Shown: positions 42,637 to 51,529 of the stretch, in pieces | How the letters are laid out: every line of letters begins with the position of its first letter | Position numbering within the stretch: the stretch's first letter is position 1 | Source of the DNA: Streptomyces natalensis ATCC 27448 | GTDB lineage: Bacteria; Actinomycetota; Actinomycetes; Streptomycetales; Streptomycetaceae | Length of the DNA stretch: 64,000 nucleotides | Assembly (NCBI RefSeq): GCF_000935125.1 | Contig: NZ_JRKI01000034.1 | Span: 496,001 to 560,000, forward strand | Direction: 5' to 3' | Notes under the pieces: generated by a model | Databases searched by the model: none | What the model was told of the DNA's origin: nothing | The model's input: the letters and a program-made list of their open reading frames with translations, nothing else | Position numbers and translations under genes: made by a program

Positions 42637-43452
42637 ATGCCGCAGGAGTCCGCCGTCTACACCCACGGCCACCACGAGTCCGTTCTGCGCTCCCACACCT
42701 GGCGCACCGCCGCCAACTCGGCGGCCTATCTCCTGGATTCGCTGCGGCCGCAGATGCACGTCCTGGACATCGGCTGCGGTCCGGGCACCATCACCGCCGA
42801 TCTGGCCGCGCTGGTGCCCGACGGGCGGGTCACCGGCCTGGAACACGCACCCGAGGTACTGGAGCAGGCCCGCGCCACGGCCGCCGCACGCGGGCTGACG
42901 AACATCGACTTCGCGGTCGGCGATGTCCACGCACTGGACTACCCGGACGACACGTTCTGCGTGGTGCACGCCCATCAGGTCCTGCAACACGTGGGCGATC
43001 CCGTCCAGGCGCTGCGCGAGATGCGCCGGGTCACCAAACCCGGCGGAATCGTCGCCGTCCGCGACTCGGACTACTCGGGCATGATCTGGTACCCGCAGGT
43101 CCCGGGGATGGACGACTGGCAGCGGCTGTACCTGCGGGTGGCCCGCGCCAACGGCGGCGAACCGGACGCCGGACGCCGGCTGCACGCCTGGGCCCGCCAG
43201 GCCGGTTTCGTCCCGTCCACCCTCACCGCGACGGCCGCCACCTGGTGCTACCACACCCCCGAGGAACGGGCCTGGTGGAGCGAGCTGTGGGCGGACCGTA
43301 CGGTCTCGTCGGTGTACGCACGGCTGGCGGTGGACGGCGGACACGCCACCCCCGAGGAGCTGGCCGCGATCGCGGGGGCGTGGCGGGAGTGGGGCGCCGA
43401 CGAGGACGGCTGGTTCGCCATCCTGCACGGCGAGATCCTCTGCCGGGTGTGA
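42637..43452 (+). CDS. UbiE-type SAM-dependent methyltransferase
   Basis: A 271-aa protein from ATG 42637, with AAGGAG 8 bp upstream. The SAM-binding core is complete: VLDIGCGPGTITADLAALV, the acidic GLEHAPEVLEQA, DFAVGDVHALDYPDDTFC and QHVGDPVQALREMRRVTKPGG. The substrate region has YPQVPGMDDWQRLYLRVARANGG and the ending EDGWFAILHGEILCRV. These match the large UbiE/COQ5-like family in Streptomyces, with unknown substrates. The next gene starts 42 bp later on the same strand. Confidence 0.9.
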   Translation: MPQESAVYTHGHHESVLRSHTWRTAANSAAYLLDSLRPQMHVLDIGCGPGTITADLAALVPDGRVTGLEHAPEVLEQARATAAARGLTNIDFAVGDVHALDYPDDTFCVVHAHQVLQHVGDPVQALREMRRVTKPGGIVAVRDSDYSGMIWYPQVPGMDDWQRLYLRVARANGGEPDAGRRLHAWARQAGFVPSTLTATAATWCYHTPEERAWWSELWADRTVSSVYARLAVDGGHATPEELAAIAGAWREWGADEDGWFAILHGEILCRV

Positions 43453-43494
43453 CCACCGTGCGCGCAGGGAAGGCACCCAACTAGGCTGCCCCGT

Positions 43495-43869
43495 ATGGAC
43501 ATTCTGGGGACCTCACTGCGGGTATGCGTCGGCGACCTCGATGCGGCGATCGGCGTCTATGAACGGCTCACCGGCGCCGAGGCCATTCGTTTTCAGCGCG
43601 GTGGTGTGGCCGTCGCGGCCGTCGGGTGCTTCTTCCTGATGAGCGGCCCCGAGGCGGAGTTGTCGGTGCTGCGGAAGATCACGGCGACCCTCGCCGTGAA
43701 GGACGTGGACGAGGCGGTCGCCGATCTGACGGCGGTCGGCGCGGACATCATCGCCGGTCCGCTGCCGACGCCGATCGGCCGCAATCTCGTCGCCCGCCAT
43801 CCGGACGGCTCGGTCTTCGAGTACGTCGACCGGAAGCAGGATCAGGATGGCGGGCAGCGGGTGGGGTAG
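43495..43869 (+). CDS. Single-domain VOC (glyoxalase-like) protein
   Basis: A 124-aa protein from ATG 43495. It has the paired beta-alpha-beta units of the vicinal oxygen chelate fold: SLRVCVGDLDAAIGVYERLTG, then LAVKDVDEAVADLTAVGADI and ARHPDGSVFEYVD. The length is that of a single-domain member. Metal ligands are not obvious, so it may be a binding protein rather than an enzyme. It may be co-transcribed with the methyltransferase gene before it and is convergent with the next gene. Confidence 0.8.
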   Translation: MDILGTSLRVCVGDLDAAIGVYERLTGAEAIRFQRGGVAVAAVGCFFLMSGPEAELSVLRKITATLAVKDVDEAVADLTAVGADIIAGPLPTPIGRNLVARHPDGSVFEYVDRKQDQDGGQRVG

Positions 43870-43896
43870 GCGCCGGGCCGACCGGCCGACGGTCCG

Positions 43897-44823
43897 TCAG
43901 GAAGAGACCTCCAGCACGATCTTGCCGCGGGAGCGTCCGGACATACTGCGCTTGACCGCCTCGGCCGCCTCGGCCAGCGGGAACGCCGCCTCCACCGGGA
44001 CGGTGAGCTTGCCGGCCTCCGCGAGATCGGCGAGCGCCGTCAGATCGGCGGTGTCCGGGCGCACCCACACCATATGGCCGCCCTTCTGCTGGACCTCGCC
44101 GTCGGCGATGGACGCCAGCCGGCCGCGGTCCTTGAGCAGCTCCTGCGAGACGTCCAGGACGCCGTTGCCGACGAAGTCCAGCGCCACGTCCACACCCTCG
44201 GGCGCCAGCGCCCGGACCCGCTCGGCGAGTCCGTCACCGTACGTCACCGGTTCGGCGCCCAGGGAGCGCAGGAAATCGTGGTTGCGCTCGCTGGCCGTGC
44301 CGATCACGCGTACGCCCCGGGCCACCGCGATCTGTACGGCGAGCGAGCCGACGCCGCCCGCGGCGGCGTGCACCAGCGCGGTCTCGCCCCGCTTCGTCCC
44401 GACCCGCTCGATGGCCTGATAGGCCGTCAGCCCGGCCAGCGGCAGCCCCGCGGCCTGCTGCCAGCTGAGCGCGGCGGGCTTGCGGGCCAGGGTCCGCACC
44501 GGGGCCGCGACCAGCTCGGCGTAGGTGCCGTGCTGCACCTCGTCCTTGCGGACATAGCCGATGACCTCGTCACCGACCGCGTACTCGGCCGCGTCCACGC
44601 CGACCGCCTCGACCACGCCCGCCACGTCCCAGCCGGGGATGAGCGGGAAGTGGGCGTACATCATCGCGTCCAGATAGCCGCCGACGATCTTCCAGTCCAC
44701 GGGATTGACGCCGGCGGCTCTGACCCGGATCAGGACCGAGTCGGGACCCACCTTCGGATCGGGCTGGTCGGTGTATTCGAGGACCGAGGGGCCGCCGTAG
44801 CTGTTCACGCTGATTGCCTTCAT
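43897..44823 (-). CDS. NADP-dependent medium-chain oxidoreductase (quinone oxidoreductase type)
   Basis: A 308-aa MDR-family enzyme from ATG 44823. The N-terminal substrate domain has VRAAGVNPVDWKIVGGYL and PGWDVAGVVEAVGV. The nucleotide-binding motif is LVHAAAGGVGSLAVQIA, with a Rossmann-type strand GVRVIGTASERNH. No structural zinc-binding cysteines are present, so it belongs to the zinc-free quinone/enal reductase branch. The C-terminal RSRGKIVLEV is typical. The substrate is unknown. Confidence 0.9.
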   Translation of the reverse strand: MKAISVNSYGGPSVLEYTDQPDPKVGPDSVLIRVRAAGVNPVDWKIVGGYLDAMMYAHFPLIPGWDVAGVVEAVGVDAAEYAVGDEVIGYVRKDEVQHGTYAELVAAPVRTLARKPAALSWQQAAGLPLAGLTAYQAIERVGTKRGETALVHAAAGGVGSLAVQIAVARGVRVIGTASERNHDFLRSLGAEPVTYGDGLAERVRALAPEGVDVALDFVGNGVLDVSQELLKDRGRLASIADGEVQQKGGHMVWVRPDTADLTALADLAEAGKLTVPVEAAFPLAEAAEAVKRSMSGRSRGKIVLEVSS

Positions 44824-44952
44824 GAACGGTCACAACGCGTGACGGCCAGGGATCATTCCGCGGGGCCGGGAAAAATCTCCGAATGGCCTAGGGATCACGG
44901 GGGGCGGCGGAATCACCGCCCCCCACCGGGCCTCCCCGGCCCCTCCCCCGCC

Positions 44953-47004
44953 TCACACCGGCCGCATCCGGAACTCGTAGCGCTCCGGGAGGGGGTGTTG
45001 GGTGCGGGCCTCGGCGCGTACGGCGTCGGTGACCGGGCCGGTGCCGGCGATGAGGCGTTCGGTGAGGGTGTACCAGGTGTCGCTGAGGGTCTCCTCGCCC
45101 TCGCGCAGGTCGGGGATCTCGAAGCCGGCCTCGAACACCGCGCGGGCCGCGGCCGGTTCGCCCTGAGCAATCAGGACCTGGGCGGTCAGCAGGCGGAAGC
45201 GGCCGTCGGCCAGGTCCTCCTGGCGCAGATGGGCCAGCAGATCGCACGCCTCCTCGGCGCGGTCCACGGCGAGCAGCGCCGGGACCGCCTCCCGGGCGAG
45301 CGCGGGCAGCACCGCCCGCCAGGCACGCGCGGAGGCGTCGTCGGACGCCAGCGTCTCGGCGAAGCGGGCCGCGCAGCCGAACGCCTCGGCGTACCGGTCG
45401 GCGGCCCGTACCGCCTCGCCCGACTCGGCCTCGGCGACCGCCAGGCAGTACAGCGGCAGCGCGTCCAGCGACAGCCGGCCGCCGCCGGCCGCCAGCGCGC
45501 GCTCCCAGCTGCGGACGGCCTGCGCGCGGTCGCCGGCATGCCACTGGGCCAGGCCCAGGTGGTAGTCCGTGGCCGGACCCGGCAGCGCGGATTCCAGCAG
45601 ATCGCGCCAGGCGGGGGCGACCAGCGCCGGGCCGGGTACGGGCCCTTCTGGCGGCAGATCGCCGGTTTCGAGGAGGGTCAGCCAGGGCCGCTGGGCCGGT
45701 CCGAGGGTCGCCGTGTCGAACGGGGTGCCCGGCAGGTCGAATCCGGCGCGGGCGATTTCGAGGGCGCCCCAGCCGGAGCCGGTGGCCAGCGCCTCCTTCG
45801 GTTCGTGGTCGGCGTAGGGGCGCCAGGCGGCGTAGGCGGCCTCGACGTCGGCCCGCGGCAGCGCCGCCTCCAGCCGCGCGGCGACCTCACCGCGCGCCGC
45901 GCCCCAGTCGTCCCCGTGCACGGTGGCCGCATCGGCGGCCAGCGGTCCGTACGCCTCCAGCCACGCGAACTCGCCGCCCGCGTCGAGCGGTAGGTGCTCC
46001 AGCTGCGTACGGGCCAGACCGGCCTGGATCTCGGCATAACCGCCGGTGCCCGGTTCGGTGAGCCACGCCTGCCAGCGCCGCCCGGCCCGCCCGGCGCCCC
46101 ACAGGAACAGCTTGCGGCCGCGCAGGGTGTCGGTGGAGGTCTGGACGAGGCCGTGGCCCTCGGCGTCGAGGGAGGCGATCCACCGGCGGGGGCCGTCGGG
46201 GACGTCGTAGAAGTAGTCGGCGGGGATCTCGCTGCGCAGGGGGTAGGTCCGGTCGGCGCCGTCCGCCACCGGGACCGGGACGCGGCGCAGGGTGCGGTCG
46301 TAACCGAACTGCCAGGCGGCGTCGGCGGGGGCCAGGACGCGGGTCTGCGCGCCCTCGGGGACGGCGGTGTTGGACCACCAGTAGACGGGGACGGTGTGGT
46401 GGTGCGGATTGCGGATCCGTACGCCGACGTGCAGGAAGTCGGAGCCCTCGGGCAGCCACAGGTCCACCTGGAACGGCAGATCGCGCAGTCGCTCCCACTC
46501 CCACAGGCGCAGCATCTCCCCGCCGTCCGGCGCCGGGACGCGGGCGGCGTGCAGCGGGGCGCAGGAGAGGGTGGTGTGGCCGGTGGCGCCGATGTTCCAT
46601 TCGATGCCGCCGGAGAACCAGGCACCGTTGAGGGCGAAGTTGGCGGGCTGCAACACCGGGTTGCGGTAGAGGAGTTCGCGGCCGGTCGGCTTGTGGTGCA
46701 GGGAGTACACCCGGCCGCCGAGACCGGGCAGGACAGTGGCGCGCAGCCGGTCGTTCTCGAGGACCAGCCCGTCGACGTCGGTGCTGCGGCGGTCGCGCCC
46801 GTAACCGTCGCGCAGCCGGGTGGGCAGGATCGAGCGCAGCGGGCCGTAGCCGATCTGGCGGGCCATGTCGGCGGGCAGTCCGGCGTCCTCGGGGATCTCG
46901 ATACGGTGCAGGTCGGGGCCCGTGCGCAGGGCCGGGAGCGGGTTGTCCGGGCCGATGGGGGCGGCGGGAAGGGTCAGGGTGGTGCGTCGCACACTCGTGG
47001 CCAC
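44953..47004 (-). CDS. DUF5107-domain protein with TPR-like C-terminus
   Basis: A 683-aa protein from GTG 47004. The N-terminal half has the DUF5107 pattern of a galactose-mutarotase-like beta-sandwich: LENDRLRATVLPGLGGRVYSL, GRELLYRNPVLQPANFALNG, AWFSGGIEWNIGATGHT and PVYWWSNTAVPEGAQTRVLAP. The second half is helical with TPR-like units (YHLGLAQWHAGDRAQAVRSW, then LPLYCLAVAEAESG). Such proteins are thought to bind or process carbohydrate, but activity is not established. The gene stands alone between the oxidoreductase and the GNAT-VOC gene. Confidence 0.8.
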   Translation of the reverse strand: MATSVRRTTLTLPAAPIGPDNPLPALRTGPDLHRIEIPEDAGLPADMARQIGYGPLRSILPTRLRDGYGRDRRSTDVDGLVLENDRLRATVLPGLGGRVYSLHHKPTGRELLYRNPVLQPANFALNGAWFSGGIEWNIGATGHTTLSCAPLHAARVPAPDGGEMLRLWEWERLRDLPFQVDLWLPEGSDFLHVGVRIRNPHHHTVPVYWWSNTAVPEGAQTRVLAPADAAWQFGYDRTLRRVPVPVADGADRTYPLRSEIPADYFYDVPDGPRRWIASLDAEGHGLVQTSTDTLRGRKLFLWGAGRAGRRWQAWLTEPGTGGYAEIQAGLARTQLEHLPLDAGGEFAWLEAYGPLAADAATVHGDDWGAARGEVAARLEAALPRADVEAAYAAWRPYADHEPKEALATGSGWGALEIARAGFDLPGTPFDTATLGPAQRPWLTLLETGDLPPEGPVPGPALVAPAWRDLLESALPGPATDYHLGLAQWHAGDRAQAVRSWERALAAGGGRLSLDALPLYCLAVAEAESGEAVRAADRYAEAFGCAARFAETLASDDASARAWRAVLPALAREAVPALLAVDRAEEACDLLAHLRQEDLADGRFRLLTAQVLIAQGEPAAARAVFEAGFEIPDLREGEETLSDTWYTLTERLIAGTGPVTDAVRAEARTQHPLPERYEFRMRPV

Positions 47005-47142
47005 GGCTGCCTCGCAGGGTTGGACCGGGCCACCTCGGCTCCGGCGGCCTCCTGTTGACCATGGAACCTCGTCAGCGCCCTTCTGGACAGGGCTTCTTGC
47101 GGCGGACGGGGTCAGGGTTACGCAAAGACGGCGCGTGTGCTC

Positions 47143-48090
47143 CTACGCCCCGGCGGTCGGCGGCTCGTTGAAGCGCAGCCGGTTGCCGAACGGGTCGATG
47201 AGGGTGAGCGAGCGGCCGGTCTCATCCTCCTCCAGGCCGGGCCGCAGATACGGGTAGTCCTTCGCAGCCAGCTCGGCATGCAGCTCGCGCACCCCGGTCA
47301 GTTCCGTGAAGAGCGTGGAGCCGGGTGTGGCGTCCCCGTGGTGCTCGGAGAGGTGCAGGACCAGGGCGCCGCGGGAGACCTGGAGATAGCGCGGCGTACC
47401 GGGTTCGAAACAGTGCTCCCAGTCGACGGTGCAGCCGAGGTAGTCGACGTAGAACTCCCGGGCCTTGGCGAGGTCGAAGATCCGGAAGACGGGCACCGAA
47501 CGGCCGAAGACGGGCCGTTGGACCGCGTCGTGGGTGAGCGCCCAGCGTTCGTGGTCGCGCCATCCGCCGTCGATGAAGAGGAGGTCCGGGGAGTAGCCCT
47601 CGCGGCGGAATCCGGCCCGCTGCACCAGAGCGAGGGAGGCGGCGTTGGCCGGCTGGATGTTGACCTCCAGACGGTGCAGGCCCAGCACCTCGAAGGCGTG
47701 GCGCAGGACGAGCCGCAGGCCCTCGCTCATCAGACCGCGCCCGGCGGCGTGGGCGAAGGCGCCGTAGCCGATGGCGCCGCTGCGGAAGGCGCCGTGCACG
47801 ATGTTGTTGATCGTCAGATAGCCCGCGATCTTGCCGCTGTCCAGCTCGCAGAACAAGAAGCCCTCGCGCAGCGGCTCCTGGAGCCGCGCCAGGTAGGAGG
47901 CGTAGTCGGCGTCGGTGGCGGGCGGGGCGAGCCAGGGGCGGTGCAGCTCGGTGCTCTCCCGCGCCCGGGCGGTGAACTCGTCCCGGTCGGCGGCAGTGAA
48001 GGGGCGGATGCCGATCCGGGGGCCGCGGGCGAGGTAGGGGGCGTTCGGACGGTCGGGGTCGTTCCGGTGGTCGCGGTCGTTGGACGTCAT
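47143..48090 (-). CDS. GNAT N-acetyltransferase fused to a VOC domain
   Basis: A 315-aa protein. ATG 48090 is chosen because AAGGAAAG lies 4 bp upstream; the frame extends further. Residues ~20-185 form a RimJ/RimL-type acetyltransferase (IRPFTAADRDEFTARARES, GYGAFAHAAGRGLMSEGLRL, LHRLEVNIQPANAASLALVQ, GFRREGYSPDLLFIDGGWRD). Residues ~195-310 form a bleomycin-resistance type VOC domain (VPVFRIFDLAKAREFYVDYLGC, ELHAELAAKDYPYLRPG, DPFGNRLRFNEP). The fusion suggests detoxification of one compound by acetylation and binding, but this is inference. Confidence 0.85.
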   Translation of the reverse strand: MTSNDRDHRNDPDRPNAPYLARGPRIGIRPFTAADRDEFTARARESTELHRPWLAPPATDADYASYLARLQEPLREGFLFCELDSGKIAGYLTINNIVHGAFRSGAIGYGAFAHAAGRGLMSEGLRLVLRHAFEVLGLHRLEVNIQPANAASLALVQRAGFRREGYSPDLLFIDGGWRDHERWALTHDAVQRPVFGRSVPVFRIFDLAKAREFYVDYLGCTVDWEHCFEPGTPRYLQVSRGALVLHLSEHHGDATPGSTLFTELTGVRELHAELAAKDYPYLRPGLEEDETGRSLTLIDPFGNRLRFNEPPTAGA

Positions 48091-48266
48091 CAGCTTTCCT
48101 TCGTGGATACGCCCGGCTTTGGCCGGGTGGGGAAACGAAGCTCCCGTGTGAGCGGGGCGGGGAATACCGATGCGCCGCCTGGGCGGATCGGCGTCCATCC
48201 GCAACGGTGGTGAGGCAGCCCGCACAGGGCAGGAGCTCTCAACTGTCAGACCCCCCGGGTAGGTTG

Positions 48267-49451
48267 ATGGTCATGATGACGGAAGCGCAGACGACAGGTG
48301 ACGGGCATGCCCGCTACACCTACCGCATGCGTGTGTCGTCGTCGGCCCGTGCCGCGCTGGAAGCGGAGTGGACGCGGTGTCGGTGGGTGTGGAATGAGTG
48401 CGTGGCCAAGTCGAAGGCCGTGTACGCGCACAACAAGGCCACCGGCGAGAAGGAGACGTGCGGTCCGGTGCAGCTCGCCGCGATGCTGACCGAGGCGCGT
48501 GCCCGTACGGAGTGGCTGCGTGAGGGCGCGTGCGTTCCTCAGCAGCAGCTGATACGCGACTTCGGCAAGTCCCGCGCCAAAGCGCTCAAGGACATCAAGG
48601 CCCGGTTTCCTGTGCGGCAGCGCGCCGGGATGCCGAAGTACAAGAAGAAGCGCGAAGCGCTCCCCACCCTCGAATACACCCGGCGCGGATTCCGCTTGAA
48701 GGACGGGCGCCTGCACCTGGCGGGCGGCATCGCGGTAACCGTGGTGTGGTCGCGGGAGCTGCCCAAGACCCCGTCCAGCGTGCGCGTCTACCGCGACAGC
48801 ATCGGACACTGGTACGCGTCCTTCGTCGTAGCCACCAACACCGAGACGCTTCCGGAAACGGGTGCGGTGATCGGCATCGACTGGGGCGTGAAGGAAACCG
48901 CGACCACCACATCCGACGCCCACGACCTCCCCCACCCGCAGCACGGAAAGAACGCTGCGCAGCGCCTCGCGCACTACCAGCGGATGATGGCGCGCAGGAA
49001 GCCCAAGCGCGGCCAGACCGGATCGAAGGGCTACCAGGAAGCGAAGCATCACGCGGCCAAGCTGCAGAAGAAGGTGTCCCGGCAGCGTCAGGACACTGCC
49101 CGCAAGTGGGCCAAGCGCGTTGTCCGTGACCATGACGCGTTGGCGGTCGAGGACTTCAAGCCGAAATTCCTCGCCAAGTCCTCGATGGCCCGTAAGGCCG
49201 CTGACGCCGCGATCGGCGCGACCAAGGCGGCGCTGGTCGAGATGGCCCGCAAGCACGGCAGGGCCGTGCATCTGGTCCACCCCGCGCACACCACGATGGA
49301 CTGTGCGCAGTGCGGAGCGAGAACCAAGCACGCACTACCTCTCTCGGAACGAACATATACGTGCACCGCGTGCGGAGCGGTCTCGCCCAGAGACAAGAAC
49401 TCCGCCCGCGTGATGCTCGTCCGGGCTGGTCTTCAACCCGGCTGGTGCTGA
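48267..49451 (+). CDS. tnpB: TnpB (OrfB) RNA-guided nuclease of the IS200/IS605 superfamily
   Basis: A 394-aa protein from about ATG 48267. The RuvC-like nuclease triad is complete: Asp in GIDWGVKET, Glu in AVEDFKPKFL, and Asp in RDKNSARVML. A zinc-ribbon lies between (CAQCG and CTACG). The N-terminal ~110 residues are the helical wedge region (RYTYRMRVSSSARAALEAEWTR). No TnpA gene is adjacent, so this is a solitary TnpB of the IS1341-like kind that depends on a transposase elsewhere. The gene ends 52 bp before the 3' hairpin of the element. Confidence 0.92.
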   Translation: MVMMTEAQTTGDGHARYTYRMRVSSSARAALEAEWTRCRWVWNECVAKSKAVYAHNKATGEKETCGPVQLAAMLTEARARTEWLREGACVPQQQLIRDFGKSRAKALKDIKARFPVRQRAGMPKYKKKREALPTLEYTRRGFRLKDGRLHLAGGIAVTVVWSRELPKTPSSVRVYRDSIGHWYASFVVATNTETLPETGAVIGIDWGVKETATTTSDAHDLPHPQHGKNAAQRLAHYQRMMARRKPKRGQTGSKGYQEAKHHAAKLQKKVSRQRQDTARKWAKRVVRDHDALAVEDFKPKFLAKSSMARKAADAAIGATKAALVEMARKHGRAVHLVHPAHTTMDCAQCGARTKHALPLSERTYTCTACGAVSPRDKNSARVMLVRAGLQPGWC

Positions 49452-49531
49452 TCGTGTAAGACCTGTCGGCCCGCCGGACCGCAGGCGACGTGAGCCAGGA
49501 ATCCCCCTCGCCCGCGAGGGGGAGGTGTCAA
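49452..49531 (+). ncRNA. Probable 3' end and guide-RNA scaffold of the TnpB element
   Basis: The stretch after tnpB contains an 8-bp perfect hairpin, CCCCCTCG (49503-49510) pairing with CGAGGGGG (49515-49522), followed by AGGTGTCAAC. A hairpin at this position is typical of the right end of IS605-like elements and of the omega-RNA that overlaps it. The sequence after about 49531 would then act as guide. The extent into the tnpB coding end cannot be set from sequence alone. Confidence 0.45.
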
Positions 49532-49641
49532 CGGGAGATCGTACGGAACCGGGGCGGCGGGCCGGTGGTCGGGCCCGGCCACCGGCCCCGGCGTGGCGGG
49601 GCGGCGCGCCGGGAGCGCCGCTGCCCTTCGCCCCGCCTCCG

Positions 49642-50601
49642 CTATCCTCCCGTCCGCGCCCGCTCCCGCTCCCCCGCGCCCGGCACGGCCAGCGCCAGCC
49701 GGCGGTGCGTACGGCGCAGCATCAGACGGGCCATCGCGGGGTGGAGGTGGCGGATGAGGGCGAGGTAGGCGCGGCCGCCGAGGTGGTGGGTGTGGACGAC
49801 CGTGCTCAGCGTGACATGGCCGTTCGCGAGGAGGAGCGAGGCGCGGAAGTCCAGGTGCCGGGCATCCTTCCCCAGGAGCAGTTCCCGGTCCGTCCGGCCC
49901 CTGGCGGGGAAGCCGCGCAGTACGCCCTCCCAGGCGGCCGGATCGGTGGGCATACCGGGCGGCAGCTCCATCTGCCAGGCGTCCTGGAAGTCCGTACGGG
50001 AGAAGGCACTCCGTGCCAGTTGGGCTTCGACGGAGAGCGCAACGGCCTTCGGGCGCTCCCACGCCAGGCGACGGAAGAGGCGGACGCGGGGCGAGGGGCG
50101 GACGGGGTGACGGACGTGTCCGGTGGCCGCCCGCTCGATGTTGTCGAGGAGCTCCTCGACGACCGTGCGGTGGACGGCGCCCACCGCCGCGTACCACAAC
50201 AGCTTGCGCCGACCGTGCAGTTGTCTGTCCAGGACGTGCTCGACGCGGCAGCTGTCCGGGCCCACGGGGTGCACGGTGACCTCGTGGAATCCGGCCGGGC
50301 CGGGGGTGAAGTCGAAGCGGATACGGCGCCCGGGTTCATGGGCCGCGACGCGGTAGCGGACGAAGCCGTGGCCGCCGTCGGCACCGACGCCCAGCGGCCG
50401 GTCGAAGCGCATCGGCGGCCAGGCGGGCACCGGGAAGACGGGATCCGGGTCGCCGCCCAGCCGGTCGATCAGGGCGCCGACGGTGTCGGCCGGGGCGGCG
50501 ACGGTGCGGGTGTGCACATCGCGGATGGTGCGGTTGCGCACCTCACGAGCGGTGCGGCTCGGGTCATCAACGGGGTTTCGCCTGGAGCTACTTGATCGCA
50601 T
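49642..50601 (-). CDS. SRPBCC/DUF2867-type protein
   Basis: A 319-aa cytoplasmic protein from ATG 50601, with TGGAGGTG 5 bp upstream. The N-terminal ~150 residues (RTVAAPADTVGALIDRLGG, GFVRYRVAAHEPGRRIRFDF, CRVEHVLDRQLHGRRKLLWY) resemble the START-like SRPBCC fold. The C-terminal ~110 residues (GMPTDPAAWEGVLRGFP, VTLSTVVHTHHLGGRAYLAL, HPAMARLMLRR) match DUF2867. Function is unknown. It is transcribed divergently from the TetR gene, with palindromes between them, so it is a likely target of that repressor. Confidence 0.75.
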   Translation of the reverse strand: MRSSSSRRNPVDDPSRTAREVRNRTIRDVHTRTVAAPADTVGALIDRLGGDPDPVFPVPAWPPMRFDRPLGVGADGGHGFVRYRVAAHEPGRRIRFDFTPGPAGFHEVTVHPVGPDSCRVEHVLDRQLHGRRKLLWYAAVGAVHRTVVEELLDNIERAATGHVRHPVRPSPRVRLFRRLAWERPKAVALSVEAQLARSAFSRTDFQDAWQMELPPGMPTDPAAWEGVLRGFPARGRTDRELLLGKDARHLDFRASLLLANGHVTLSTVVHTHHLGGRAYLALIRHLHPAMARLMLRRTHRRLALAVPGAGERERARTGG

Positions 50602-50611
50602 CCGGCACCTC

Positions 50612-50650
50612 CATACGGCAGCGTATGTTTGACCGTACGGTAGCGTATGG
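50612..50650. promoter_or_regulatory. Palindromic operator between DUF2867 and TetR genes
   Basis: CATACG-GCAG-CGTATG at 50612-50627 is a perfect inverted repeat of 6-bp arms. A related imperfect copy, CCGTACGGTAGCGTATGG, follows at 50633-50650 and covers the TetR start codon. Both share the CGTATG half-site, as expected for TetR-family dimers acting on both divergent genes. Confidence 0.6.
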
Positions 50651-51297
50651 TCATGGCACAACGACGAGCGGGGCATCCGAAGACGGGACATCCGAAGGCG
50701 GGACATCCGAAGGCGGGACATCCGAAAAACGCCGGCACACGGCAGCGGCTGACCGCACAGGACTGGGCCGATGCCGCACTGGCGGCCATCGGCGAGGGCG
50801 GTCTCGCGGCGGTGGCCGTCGAACCGCTGGCGGCCCGGCTCGGCACCACGAAAGGCAGCTTCTACTGGCACTTCGCGAGCCGGGACGCCCTCATCGAGGC
50901 CGCCCTGGAGCGCTGGGCCGAGGTCGCCACGGAGGCCGTGATCGCCGAGACGGAGGCGGAACCCGACCCCGAACTCCGGCTGCGCGCCCTGCTGCTGCGG
51001 GCCACCGACGCGGCCCTCACCGACCCCTTGGGAATGTCGCTGCTGGCCACCGCCGCCGACCCCCGGGTGGCGGCCGCGCTCGCCCGGGTCACCGAGCGGC
51101 GGATCGGCTATGTCTCCGCGCTCTTCGCCGAGTTGGGCTTTCCGCAGACCGAGGCGCGGCGCCGCGGACTGCTCGCGTACACCGCGCATCTCGGCCACGC
51201 CCAGCTCGGCCATGCGGCCCCCCAGGCGCTGCCCACCGGGGCGGACCGTACCCGCTATCTGGAGTCGGTGATCGACACGTTGCTGCACCGGGGGTGA
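50647..51297 (+). CDS. TetR-family transcriptional regulator with GHPK repeats
   Basis: A 216-aa repressor from ATG 50647 (or 50653), apparently leaderless since no ribosome binding site is seen. Residues ~8-27 are four copies of a GHPKA/T unit encoded by a 15-bp tandem repeat, before the DNA-binding helix-turn-helix (WADAALAAIGEGGLAAVAVE, GTTKGSFYWHFASRDALIEA). The C-terminal ligand domain is helical. The repeat adds a flexible basic arm absent from most relatives. It overlaps its own predicted operator and probably regulates itself and the divergent gene. Confidence 0.88.
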   Translation: MVMAQRRAGHPKTGHPKAGHPKAGHPKNAGTRQRLTAQDWADAALAAIGEGGLAAVAVEPLAARLGTTKGSFYWHFASRDALIEAALERWAEVATEAVIAETEAEPDPELRLRALLLRATDAALTDPLGMSLLATAADPRVAAALARVTERRIGYVSALFAELGFPQTEARRRGLLAYTAHLGHAQLGHAAPQALPTGADRTRYLESVIDTLLHRG

Positions 51298-51529
51298 CGA
51301 GGAGCCGACGGGCGGCCGGCAGGTGGCCAACCGCCCGGCGACCGGCCGATATCGCGGGGCCCCACCTTTGCTTAACTCCCCTGCAAAACGGCCCGAGTTG
51401 GCCGAACTAGGTCTAGCCATACACCGTACAGAGGCATGAAGTGGGAATTGACGGGCGAAGCTCCATCCCGCCCGTCCTGTCCATCCCGCCACACGAGCAC
51501 CTCAAACCCCTTGTATGGGAGGCAGTTCG

